Positions 10,401 through 20,900 of a stretch of DNA of 64,000 nucleotides are shown piece after piece. This stretch comes from Begonia masoniana. Taxonomy: Eukaryota > Streptophyta > Magnoliopsida > Cucurbitales > Begoniaceae. How positions within the stretch are numbered: position 1 is the stretch's first letter; the number at the start of each line of letters is the position of its first letter. The notes under the pieces were generated by a model. It did no database searches. It saw nothing but the letters and a program-made list of their open reading frames with translations, and was not told the DNA's origin. The stretch is from positions 1,605,982-1,669,981 of the forward strand of contig CM039509.1 of NCBI GenBank assembly GCA_022432975.1, in the 5' to 3' direction. A program made the translations under genes and the position numbers.

Positions 10401-13400
10401 TATAAAAAGCTATTGTCATTCTGAGTAATTGAATCTCCTTTCTTCAATAATAAATAAAAAAGAAGGAAAATAGCCACCTTTGGGTAACGAAACTTTCGTT
10501 GCTTTTCGTGGCGTCTTCTGATAGAAGAAAAAACTCTTTTAGAAAATGGTGAATATTACTAGAGCTCCATTAGCAAGACTCGTTAAGATACATCTATAAT
10601 ATGATAAAACAATTAATAGAAAGACAGTTAACATGCATTAACCATCGTTCACAGAGAAATTGGATAGCTTTCAGATTGCGTATGAAATAATGTGCATCAT
10701 GATAGACAAAAGCCATGAATACAAACCTGGGAGAAAGTGACTTCTAATTAGAATTTGTGAAATAAGTTTTTGGTATATTATATGAAAATCATGGGCCTAC
10801 AAATATTGAAGGTTTCTCTAATGCAAATTGGGCAGGATCAAAATTAGATAAAAGATCAATTACTAGTTATTGTATGTTTGTCGGAGGAAATCTAGTCTCA
10901 TGGAAAAGTAAGAAGCAAAGAGTCGTGTTCCGATCTAGTGCAGAATTAGAATACAAGGCTATGGCTCAAGCTGCAAGTGAAATTATGTAGTTTACCAATT
11001 GTTGGAAAAAGTTAGCCTTAAGACTTCATTACTAGCAAAATTATGGTGTGATAATCAAGTTGCTCTTCACATTGCCTTGAATCCTGTGTTTCATGAGTGC
11101 ACTAAGCATATTGAAATTGATTGTCACTTTGTTCATGAAAAAAAGTACAAGAAGGTAAAATTTCTACAGGATATGTGAAGTCTGAGGACCAAGTTAGAGA
11201 TTTACTTACTAAAGCTCTGAATGGAAATATGATAAGTTATCTTTGTAACAAGTTGGGCATGATTGACATTTATACTCTAACTTGATGGAGAGTATTAGAA
11301 ATATGTAAATATTAGAATTGATATTTTTTTAATTAAAGGAGATTTAATTTTGTATTGAATTAGGAATTAGTTTCTTTATGTATTAGTTTCCTTATTTTCA
11401 TTTCAAGTTTGTGTATAAATGTATTTAGCATATGAATGAAACATACACGAAGAATGATTCTCTCCACAGTTTTGTTCTAACACTTACTATCTTAAATTGT
11501 ACATTGCACTTAAAATTAAAAACTTGTATTCCTGTTCAACATGACCTTTTCCTCTACTTTATTGAACAAGGTAGATTTAGTTGCTTGAACCAGAGAACCA
11601 TGATCGTTGTGTACATTTATCTTAGACGAAATCCCTGAGCTTGTACACTGTGAAAGAAGCGGAGATTTGGAAGCCAACAATGGTGAAATTTGCTTGTGCT
11701 CAGGAGATGCTGCAACTTCAATGACGTCCTTCTCATTTTTAATGGAAGAACAGAAGAGGTTTTTCATTTGTTTGTAGCAATTAAGGAAACTAACACAGGC
11801 AAAAGTAAAAAATTTGAATTAGCTTAAACACAAGAAGAAAGTAGCACTAAAATTCCAAAATACATAATCAGAAAGATGCTGTAATAAGGTGAATAATTCG
11901 ACATTGTTAATTGGGCTAATCTAATCAAAATATTGCATTTATTTCTAGCAATGAAGGACATGGGGATATCACAACAGCACAATACTCCCGACTCATTTTC
12001 ATGAAAAAGCATTCAAAGGTTAAAACAGCTAGCTGCACTGAATAATCTAAAACAGTAAGGATATTGGCCTGAGCATTCTTCCTGACCGATGAATTAAGTT
12101 CTGCGACTTTCTTTTCTTCTCCTTCAGATTCGTTACCATCATCCCCAGAAGAATCTTCTAAAAAACTGAAAATATAATGGACCGTTTTATGAATAATTGA
12201 GATTTACAAAAATTTTAGAGAATTAAGATTTTCCTAATCAGATTGCCAAAGTGCATGTGCTTCGAATAGCTAGGTTTGTGAATTACACCCAATGATCATG
12301 GCCTTAAACGGGAAAAAAGAGAATTACACCCAATGATCATGGCCTTTATCAATTAGCTGAAGTTTAGGTTCATGTAGATTCTATCGGCAGTACCTCTATA
12401 CCCTCTTAAACTTTGTCAAGTAATTGATCTGTAACAGATTTCTCCTATTCACTAATAGACAAGACAGATTGATTAAGGAGATTAACCTGTCAAGTCAAAT
12501 AGTCAATATGTTAGTATGTCTAATCGGGATATTTTTGGTGATTCATTACCAATTGTTTGAATTTTTATCTAGAAATGATTCACTAAACAATTAGAAATAT
12601 AAACCAGAGGAAAAGTAACATAATCAAATAATCAATGATACGAGTTGTAGAGGGATAGAGATTTATATCTAAGGAATTAAATGAACACAACTTTTCAAGA
12701 AAATAAAAGCGGTAATACTTGAATGTTCTTCCTCTAGTTCTCTCTGACTGTCGACTTGGTGTTGCATTCTTAAGATCTAAATTTTCTTGATCTTTGGACA
12801 AATCATCTTCAAATTCAAATTTTGAAGGTAATTCCAGCTTTACGCCATCTTCAACAGAATTTTTCTTGTTCATATATGCAGCACCAGCCCCACCTTTAAA
12901 TTCATAGTCAGCACACTGTCCCTGAAAAAAGTGAGAGAAGATCTACTTTCTGAAACAAAGAAAATGTGTTTGACAGAAAGTGATATAAAGAGGTAGAAAA
13001 TACGTTGAGAAACACGAAAAAGAAAGACTTGTTTGATTGTGAGAGTTTTTCTTTCTTTCTTTTTGCTTGTGTTCGTAGTATGTGCCAGCAATTTAGCAAC
13101 TGATACACAGTCATTTCTCCCAATAATATGTCACAGGACAGTCCTCTCTCTTTTTCATTTTATTCTTCCAGGCAAGGTCTACAGAACAAAAATACTAAGT
13201 TGTTAATTGTCTAAAGAGAAGCATTTTCGGCCTTGAGAGCACAATGTATTCAAATAAGAAATAACAATCTGAATATAATCTGCACCCAAGAAACTCAAAA
13301 GTACCTTTATGTGTTCTCTCTAAGGTAATGGTATCAGCACCCACTCAAATTTTCCATATTATTTGATGATAGAAACCATCTAAAAACTATCAGTTTTTAG

Positions 13401-16400
13401 CCTCTAAAATTATTACCTAATAGTTCAGTTGGGGCTTTGCGGATAAAAAGAAAATGGACACTTTCTTTTCTTTTCACAGAATATTATCTCCATGGCAAGG
13501 ATTTCGATCACGGGGTTTTATTTGACGAACATCTACAAGCATATGCATTAGTTTTGTTTATTCAGATCAAAAGTCTAAGGTTTTAGTGACTGTAAGGAGT
13601 TAAACGAAATCTACGCAGTCATATTGCAATTATGAGCCTAACAAAATTGACCTTATTCATTTCCCTGGGAAAGTCAAGTTGCTTTTCTTCAGGGTTTTCA
13701 TCTTTCTTACCTATCCACCACGCATCAGAAAATACAATCTGCAGAAAAGAAGGAAAAATTTACATCGCGTACGCGAAGATGAATTACTGAATATAAAGCT
13801 AATAGAATGGGAAAAGAAATCTACATTTAAGTAACATATATGAGTAACTAATTATAATGCTCAGTGAAATAAAACAAAGAAAAAGAAAATAAATCATCAT
13901 CTTAAAATTTTTAATCAGCATATGGCAGACAACATGGAATAAACATGTCCAAATGTGCTGAAGTTCACTTGTCATATCACCTTCATCTTTGAAAGGGAAA
14001 TCACTAGAAGAAATACACCATATGCAAGAAATTTGGAAGCTGAATATGGCAGCTATAATCCTACTACTCTACAACGACCTCTTCCATGGTCTTTATTGCC
14101 AATTACCTTTTCTGGAAAAGTAGTTTTTGTTTTTCCAATTCATCAGGTTCCCATGAAGATTAGGTTTCGCTATTAAAGTAATTAATGCTTCCTCTCATGC
14201 TAGTGTATTTCTCATTTGAAGTTTTTCAGCATTTCTTATTTTATTAGTAGAAATTGTCAAGGTAACAATGTTTAAATAGTGACCTTCAAGTAAGATATGG
14301 ATATAGCCAATCCCCCATGCAAAAGGAAAAAAAAAACTTAAGGATAACAACCACACATTTTTACCTAGAATAAGTTCAAGGGGTTATACTTATCTGTTGA
14401 TGCCAATAATGGCACTCACAAATGTAACCTAATGGTTATCGCCAACAATTTCCAACTTGGATATTATAATTTTGACAGGAATATCTTCGTACTACTACAG
14501 AAAAGTTGTATTGTGACTATTCTATAGTTTGAAGAAAAATATATGATATGAATCAATGAGGGTAAAAAATTAAAAATACAATAAAAAAAAATTCAAGCAT
14601 AGATAAATATTCATTAAAGGAAAATGATGTTTTTGAAAGTGTAAAAGAAGAGTTTTTAATTACGAACTAAGGTGCAATTAAGCTCAAAATTAAGGACCAA
14701 TAACCATTTCAAGATATTGAAGGAAGCCATGAAGGAAAGATTGCCAAAAAAAGATCAAAATGCATTAAAATGCACGACAAGGCGCACAGGAGGCGTGCAC
14801 TAACTTTCCAAAATATGATTTTTTTCAACTTTTTGACGTTTTAGTGTTTCCGTATTTTGATTTTTGACACTTATTAGAGTTTACTATATTTTTAGAGATA
14901 TTTTGGACTATTTATTATTATCTTTTGAGTTTATTTGTATTCTATTTAAATACAATATTTGTAACCTTTGGGAACAATTATGATAAAATAAACTTAGAAA
15001 TTTTTAGAGAATTTTTTTTTTGATTTTTTGTGAATAATTAGATTTTCTTCAAGATAAAACTTGAAATATCAAATTGATACCTTTGGTTTTAATTACAAGT
15101 TCAGTTACGAGTCAAGCTCCTTGTTTGATAACTTTGATTCCGTCAGCAAAATTCAATTGAAGTCAAGTTTCTCAATTGAGGTCAAGTTTCTCATATTTGA
15201 TTTAAAGTCATTTCTGAGTTTATATTTCACGTTGTTGAAATAACTTGGGTTTGATATACTCGTGGTTCTCATCAATATATATTCTTCGTGTTTATATTCA
15301 CATGGATCTTTCTATGGTCCAAAAACTAAATCAAGTGAAACTCTTTCTATCTAGATTCAATTGAAAAAAGATTATTATTAATCTTCTTAGGAAACGAATA
15401 TTGTAACAAAGGAAATACACAAGGGAGAATAGTAAAAAATAACCATTATTTTAGTCATCAATTGAGACATCTAACACGGATTTTATATCTTTAACAAGGC
15501 TTCCTACAAATCTCATATTCATTCAGTAAACCGAAAGAGGAGAAAAGTTCCATACTTACTCAATGTTATTCCCTACATTTAGATTTCTGCCACCTATTTA
15601 CAGACGAAGTTGGATGAATTTTTGGAGTAAATGTTGAAATTAGACATCATAAAGAAACATAGAAATGCATTGACGTGATGTAACCATTTTGTTATTGCAC
15701 AACTCGAGAAGCCGTATGAACCATCTGACCTGATGATTTAGATACAACAAAATGAGCCCAATAATTAGCTGAACTTACATTATATGCTGGTTTCATTTTT
15801 ATGGAGCATAGCAATTGATGTTTTGGATAATTTGAGTTATTATTGCACCCAACTAGTATAGTAGCCAACTTGATGCCATTGAACAACGCCTATATCTAAT
15901 AGTATCAAACTCTTAAATTTATGATGAATCAAAAAGAAGAGGGAAGAAAACTACTAACCAAATTATCAAAATAATCTTCACACACCACATTCTTTCTCCC
16001 TTTAGGAAAGTGCAATGTCAAATATCTGTTTTCTGGATATACAATGGTGCCGAACAATTTTATTTGACCCTGAAAAGGCAAAAGAACTGAATGCCGCGAG
16101 AAAGTGAACTTTAGAGTAAAACATCAAAGACCTGTAAAACTTCACTTGTTCCTCTATTGATTTTTTTTTTTTTTTTTAATTAAAGAACTCTGAGATTAAA
16201 GCTATGTAAGTGAATTAAGAATACTGTCCAGGAAGGAACGTAGAGAAAAGAATACCTGAGGAAAATCGAGGTAGAGAATAGGGTTCTTGGTGTTCAAATC
16301 CTTGAGCTCGCCAATCTTACCGCCTCCAATGGGAGCGATGAGGCCAGGAAACGAAAAGAGGAACCTATTCTTTCTTTGTGATTTTTTGACGATGTCTTTG

Positions 16401-16573
16401 CCATGGTGATTGATCACCAACTTCGAAGGGCTCAACGGTCGACAGGCCTCTCCCTGAGTCTGCGAAAGCACATTGTTAGTGAATGCAAGCTTCTTGAGCC
16501 TCTTGCGCTCGTCCGCTACTGCGTCCGGCTCCCGCTTTGATCCTTCCCTTTGCGACGAAGAACCCCTCGCCAT
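7458..16573 (-). CDS. RHL1: RHL1 (ROOT HAIRLESS 1), topoisomerase VI-associated DNA-binding protein
   Basis: Nuclear protein of the plant topoisomerase VI complex, needed for endoreduplication and cell growth. Twelve exons on the minus strand: 16573-16256, 16069-15959, 13738-13652, 12921-12719, 12165-12065, 11769-11546, 10517-10478, 10392-10343, 10197-10149, 9445-9411, 7691-7656, 7487-7458. Their 1284 nt give 427 residues with every junction in phase. Recognition rests on the N-terminal block [15 protein letters not shown], the ENRYLTL and [13 protein letters not shown] segments, a lysine-rich C-terminal half ([16 protein letters not shown]) and the acidic end DTDDEDW. The start is the ATG opening MARGSSS; an upstream in-frame Met lies in the AC microsatellite and was not used. 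The fifth intron works only as a U12-type AT-AC intron. The sixth holds a copia remnant in the opposite orientation. The small terminal exons are the least certain part. Confidence 0.9.
10770..11482 (+). mobile_element. Decayed Ty1/copia 3' end in an RHL1 intron
   Basis: The plus-strand translation shows copia RNase [19 protein letters not shown], then [18 protein letters not shown], followed by stops and frame shifts. A purine tract (gatggagag) precedes an LTR-like block at about 11293-11482 that ends in ttctaaca. It is antisense to RHL1 and lies wholly in the intron 10518-11545. Its 5' part is missing. Confidence 0.75.
11770..12064 (-). other. U12-type AT-AC intron of RHL1
   Basis: Read in the sense of RHL1, the intron starts ATATCCTTA, which matches the U12 donor consensus ATATCCTT. 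Near its 3' end it has TTCCTTAAT, a full match to the U12 branch-site consensus. It ends in AC about 11 nt past the branch adenosine. Splicing here joins GCC-A to AA-ATG and keeps the frame. GT-AG or GC-AG choices leave a stop (TTT CCT TAA) or the wrong phase. Confidence 0.85.
12280..12346. repeat. Spaced 26-bp direct repeat in an RHL1 intron
   Basis: The 26-mer starting gaattacaccc and ending ggcctt occurs at 12280-12305 and again at 12321-12346, a period of 41 bp. It lies in the intron between the fourth and fifth RHL1 exons. Confidence 0.85.
13739..15958. other. Long RHL1 intron without recognised features
   Basis: This 2.2-kb AT-rich intron lies between the second and third RHL1 exons. 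I found no exon, transposon terminus or RNA gene. Short open frames (for example 13955-14176) show no family resemblance. Confidence 0.5.
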
Positions 16574-16585
16574 CTCTCTCTCCCT

Positions 16586-16587
<2 letters not shown>

Positions 16588-16616
<29 letters not shown>
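16588..16616. repeat. AC/GT microsatellite in the RHL1 5' leader
   Basis: About 14 AC dinucleotides lie just upstream of the RHL1 start codon, next to a CT-rich tract. It is a likely polymorphic marker. Confidence 0.95.
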
Positions 16617-17050
16617 CACTAGCAGCTAAACTAGCAGTTTTCCGGTATGGTCTCCGTCGAGTTTCGAGCTCCAAGTCCTGTGAAACACTCTCATGGGAGT
16701 CTGAGTCCGAATTTAGTCAAACCTAATTTTTGGATTCATAAGCTCGACCTCATTCGATCTTAAACAAGTCGATTAACGGACTCCAATCATGAGTTCGAAT
16801 TGAATTTTCTCAACTTCAATGGCAGATGCAAGATGACAACTTCGTTATTGCAATCCTTAGGCCTTCAACTTTGTTTCTACGCAACGTAACAGGTGTTTAT
16901 TTTGTTGTTAACGTACGAAAATATGAGGTTTAATACGTCAAAAAATTAAGTATAAGACATACTGTGTCAAGACTCGTTAAGTTTGGGGTATATTTTGCTA
17001 TTTACTCAATATTTTTACTATGATATAGATAATACTTCCAACTTATTAGT

Positions 17051-17516
17051 ATTAGGGGTAAAATCTAAAATCTGACTTCAACTTTAAGTCAAGTTTTAAA
17101 GGGTCACCACGTCACATTGTTGAGGGTGAAGATTCTCCTCGGGGAGTGTTCTGAAGGATAACGATTTGCCGTTATCTGCACGCAACAAACCGTTCTCACG
17201 ATGAGGCATTTCAGAGAGTGAAGACCTACAACGCACGTTCTCACGAGGGGGCTTTTTAGATGATAAAGACCCCCAGCGCACGTTCGCTAGGAGGTTTTCA
17301 CTTTCTGAAATGCCCCCTCGTGAGAACGGTTTGCCGTTCTCAGTACGCAAAAAACCGTTATTCTTCAAACTCTCCCTGCGGGGGAATCAACGGTTTGCCG
17401 CAAAGCCATTTTTTGTCAATTTTCCATACTTTGAGTTATTTTTTACATGAAAAATTTGTTTGATTCATTTATTGCACTTGACCTAAAGTTGAAGCCAGAT
17501 TTTAGATTTTACCCTA
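17051..17516. mobile_element. 466-bp MITE with inverted termini and 8-bp target duplication
   Basis: The two ends are inverted repeats of about 40 bp: the left arm reads aggggtaaaatctaaaatct, and the right arm has the same sequence in reverse complement with one indel and two mismatches. The perfect 8-mer ttattagt flanks the element at 17043-17050 and 17517-17524. The length of the duplication and the TAGGG-like ends suggest hAT. The inside is GC-rich and built of local inverted repeats around cgttctcacgaggg and aacggtttgccg. Confidence 0.8.
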
Positions 17517-17927
17517 TTATTAGTGGATTAATGTTGAATTTATTAATTAATTTTATACTATAAATTTACTTATTGACGTAACATTAATCAATTAATGTAA
17601 TTATTGTATTATTTTAATTATTTATAATTTATTTAATTATTATACTTGCTACGTGTTAGTGGTAAAAATTTAAAATTAGAAATTAAATCGTAATATTATT
17701 CTTATTAATAAATGGAAAATAGAATGAAACATGGTGGAGGATCCCCACTTCTAACCTGCTAACCCGACCCGACCCGTTTGGTATTTTCGTAGGTCTGGCT
17801 GGAAGAAGCAGCACAAGAGAAATGGAAGGAAAAAAAGTGGGAAAAGGCTTTTGATTTTTCGCAGATCGATCATTGATTCTAGTGAGGGGGGCGGGAGAGA
17901 GAAAGAGAGACGATCAGAAGCCAAAGG

Positions 17928-20900
17928 ATGGGTCGCCAAGCAGTCGCGAAGCTGATCGGTTCCATTGCGTCTCGCCGAGCTGCTGCGCCGTCTTCATCCT
18001 CCGTGATTTCGAGGCTTGCCTCGCAGACGAGGCATTATTCGGCGGCGCCGCCACCACCGCCGCCTGTTTTTGTGGACAAGAACACCCGTGTTATCTGCCA
18101 GGGCATCACAGGGAAGAATGGTACTTTTCACACCGAGCAGGCCATTGAATACGGCACCAAAATGGTCTTTTTCTCTCTCTCAGGCATCATTTTTTATTAA
18201 ATTAGTTGTAGGAATAATCTTTATTTGATTTAGAACTCCTAGAAAATTTTAGTTGCCCCTAGAACGAAAATCAAATTACACGTAGAAACCAAAAGGAACT
18301 GTTTTGTCTTGAAAGAATAGATTTCCTCTCTGCAGCTGCAGCGATCTCTATATTTTTAGCGTCCATTTGTTCCCTCAATTCAGTAAAGGAACACAAATGG
18401 GTTCGATCCCATACTTAACTAGAACATTCATTCACCAAAAGCTTATACAATAAACATCAACCGGATCCACCATATCCAGAATGTGTCACGATATATGAAG
18501 GTCGTAGGCGGGGTGTCATGGTCCTACTTTTGAGGGTTGAGAACAGGAAGACAGAAGAGGATCTTCCTTCTCTTGGTTCTCTTTTCGAAAAAAGGATCTT
18601 AGCTGAATGCCATATCCGGGGAGAAGTTCCTGAAGAAGGGAAAAGGAAAAGTAACCTATCCATGCACGATCCTACCTTATTAGAAGGCAATAAGGCCGTA
18701 TGAAGCTCATTATCTTGCAAATATCACGAGTTAGCCAACAATTGTTGTGCCTATAGCACAAGGTAGCCGCAAAATTAAACTTCATATTGTTAAATGAGAA
18801 AGCAGTATGCAATCAAACTTAGTAGTGTTATATTATAAAGAGCATTTGTGGGCAAGAATGAACTTTCATTAATAGCAACAGTAGGCAACAACAAGGGAGT
18901 AATGTCCATTCAAGTCTCTTCTTAAAGAGCATTCTGAGTCATGTGTTGGAAGTGAAAGTAGGAGAAGGATGAATATATTTATATTGGAGGGATCTTTACC
19001 TCAAATGGGGATTTTGGGTATTATATATGGGCTGAGTTGTCAGTTGGTTACATTTTTAGTGGAGTGAGATTTGGGGGAGGAACATGAAGGAGATAAAAGG
19101 GGAGGGAGAAGAGAGCCGAGGCCTCTTTATGAAAATATTCTCTGGTAACTCTGTAGAGTGAATGTGTTTTCCGGGTCGGAGACCTGTGACGTTTTATTTC
19201 CGTTTGTGTACTGTTTGCCACTAGTTGTGGTGGTTTTCTTTGCTGTGTGGGTGTTATTTGTAGTTGCAGACAATTTATTGAGGATTTAAGGAAGTTAGCA
19301 CCCATCACCATGTTCATTGTAACATAATAACTTTCATTAATAGCAATAGTACAACGGTGGACTACTACTTGGTAGGATATTAACATGCATTTAGGCCTAA
19401 GTAATTTCATATTCATTGTTATAAGGAATGAACGTGGTTAGGTGGCGAAGAGTCACAGTGACCTGAATTTTAAAGAAAAATACATGGAAATTAAAAGATG
19501 TTATAATGTCTAGACGCATGTCATTTTAAGGGTGTACAGTCATAGACAACATGCCTTTGAGAAGTCTGTACCCTGACAATGGGTAATGGAGAATAACACT
19601 AACTAAAATTTCTACTGTCATACATATAGGAACTGCGTCGGCTCGCCTTCTTTTGAGCTGATCAATTATACATGCCTTTCTTGGTCCAAAAGAGCTATCT
19701 TGCAAAGTGATTTTGCATCAATCTTCAAAGGAATTTTGAGTCATTCGAACAGACAACCTCTCCTTATTGAAACACTCTACTTCTGAAATGGATTCAATCT
19801 ATCCTTTTCCCATGCACTGAATCTATGTCTTCTCCAAAATCATTGATGATAATAAATCGATATTTCTAACGCTGGACGAAGTACTTGTTTATCATGAATT
19901 CTGTTTCTATTGTATATGTGAGACTTGGGTTGAGTGGTGTAAGTCATAGTGTATGCCTTTCTATATTTGTTACTATTGACAGGATTACCATATATCGGTC
20001 TTTATAATGCAGGTTTCAAATTTAGTGCCTGACTTTGCTAAGTGACTGTTGCAAACATTTTTTTCAGTCCTTTTTTTTGCTGTAAAAATGGCCTAAGCTA
20101 GAACATAATCGTTCCTCATTATAATATATTTTGGTGAAACAGGATGCTATAAATTCTTTCAGACCTAAAGTATCTCATGGATTTTTGTAAAAACCTTTTT
20201 TAATGAAGTTATCTAGAAAAGAAATAGATTTGAAACACAGCTCCTTGATAGTTTTTCCGCACATAGATGTTCAACTCCTTAAAATTATACAAAAAACCAT
20301 TATCAGCTAACCCTTCCCCGCAACAAAAGTGAATTATGAAAAAGTAATTTAATAGCCTCAAAATCAAACCTCTTATCATAAAAGATGATCATATTTCTTT
20401 CAGTTCACGAACATCAAGAAACTTCTTTTCATGAACGATGATCATATACCTGCTAGCAGCAAATATATAAAATCTCCTCTTTTTATATATATATTTTAAT
20501 CTCATCATTTTGAGATTTTGGTTATTAATAGTTTCAATTCAGATTTTATGGAATAGTTCTTGTACTTCTTTTTTTTTTCATTTATCTCTCTCTGAATGCT
20601 GTTCTTCTTTGGTGTTGTTTTTGTGAAATAGGTAGGGGGCGTTACACCTAAGAAAGGAGGGACAGAACACCTGGGGCTTCCTGTTTTTAATTCAGTTGCA
20701 GATGCAAAAGCTGAGACAAAGGCTAATGCCTCGGTCATTTATGTTCCCCCACCATTTGCTGCTGCAGCTATTATGGAGGCATTGGAAGCTGAATTAGATC
20801 TTATTGTTTGCATTACAGAGGGCATCCCACAACATGATATGGTGTGTTAAATGAATTTTCTCAGCTGTAGCATACATGCTTCCTTATGTAATTTTCTAAT

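Larger units (their letters stand above)
16574..17927. promoter_or_regulatory. Shared upstream region of divergent RHL1 and succinyl-CoA ligase alpha genes
   Basis: The two start codons face away from each other across 1354 bp, so the promoters of both genes should lie here. An AC microsatellite sits in the RHL1 leader. A 466-bp MITE (17051-17516) occupies the middle, leaving about 410 bp for the plus-strand gene. No convincing TATA box was found on either side. Confidence 0.5.

Noticed and set aside
12065..12069. GC-AG splicing (CAG|GCCAAT) for the fifth RHL1 intron
   Set aside because: It leaves phase 0 and hits TTT CCT TAA after the only AG acceptor; the U12 AT-AC pair solves both the frame and the consensus.
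16574..16612. RHL1 start at the upstream in-frame Met
   Set aside because: That N-terminus would be encoded by the AC/CT microsatellite (alternating Cys-Val and Glu-Arg).
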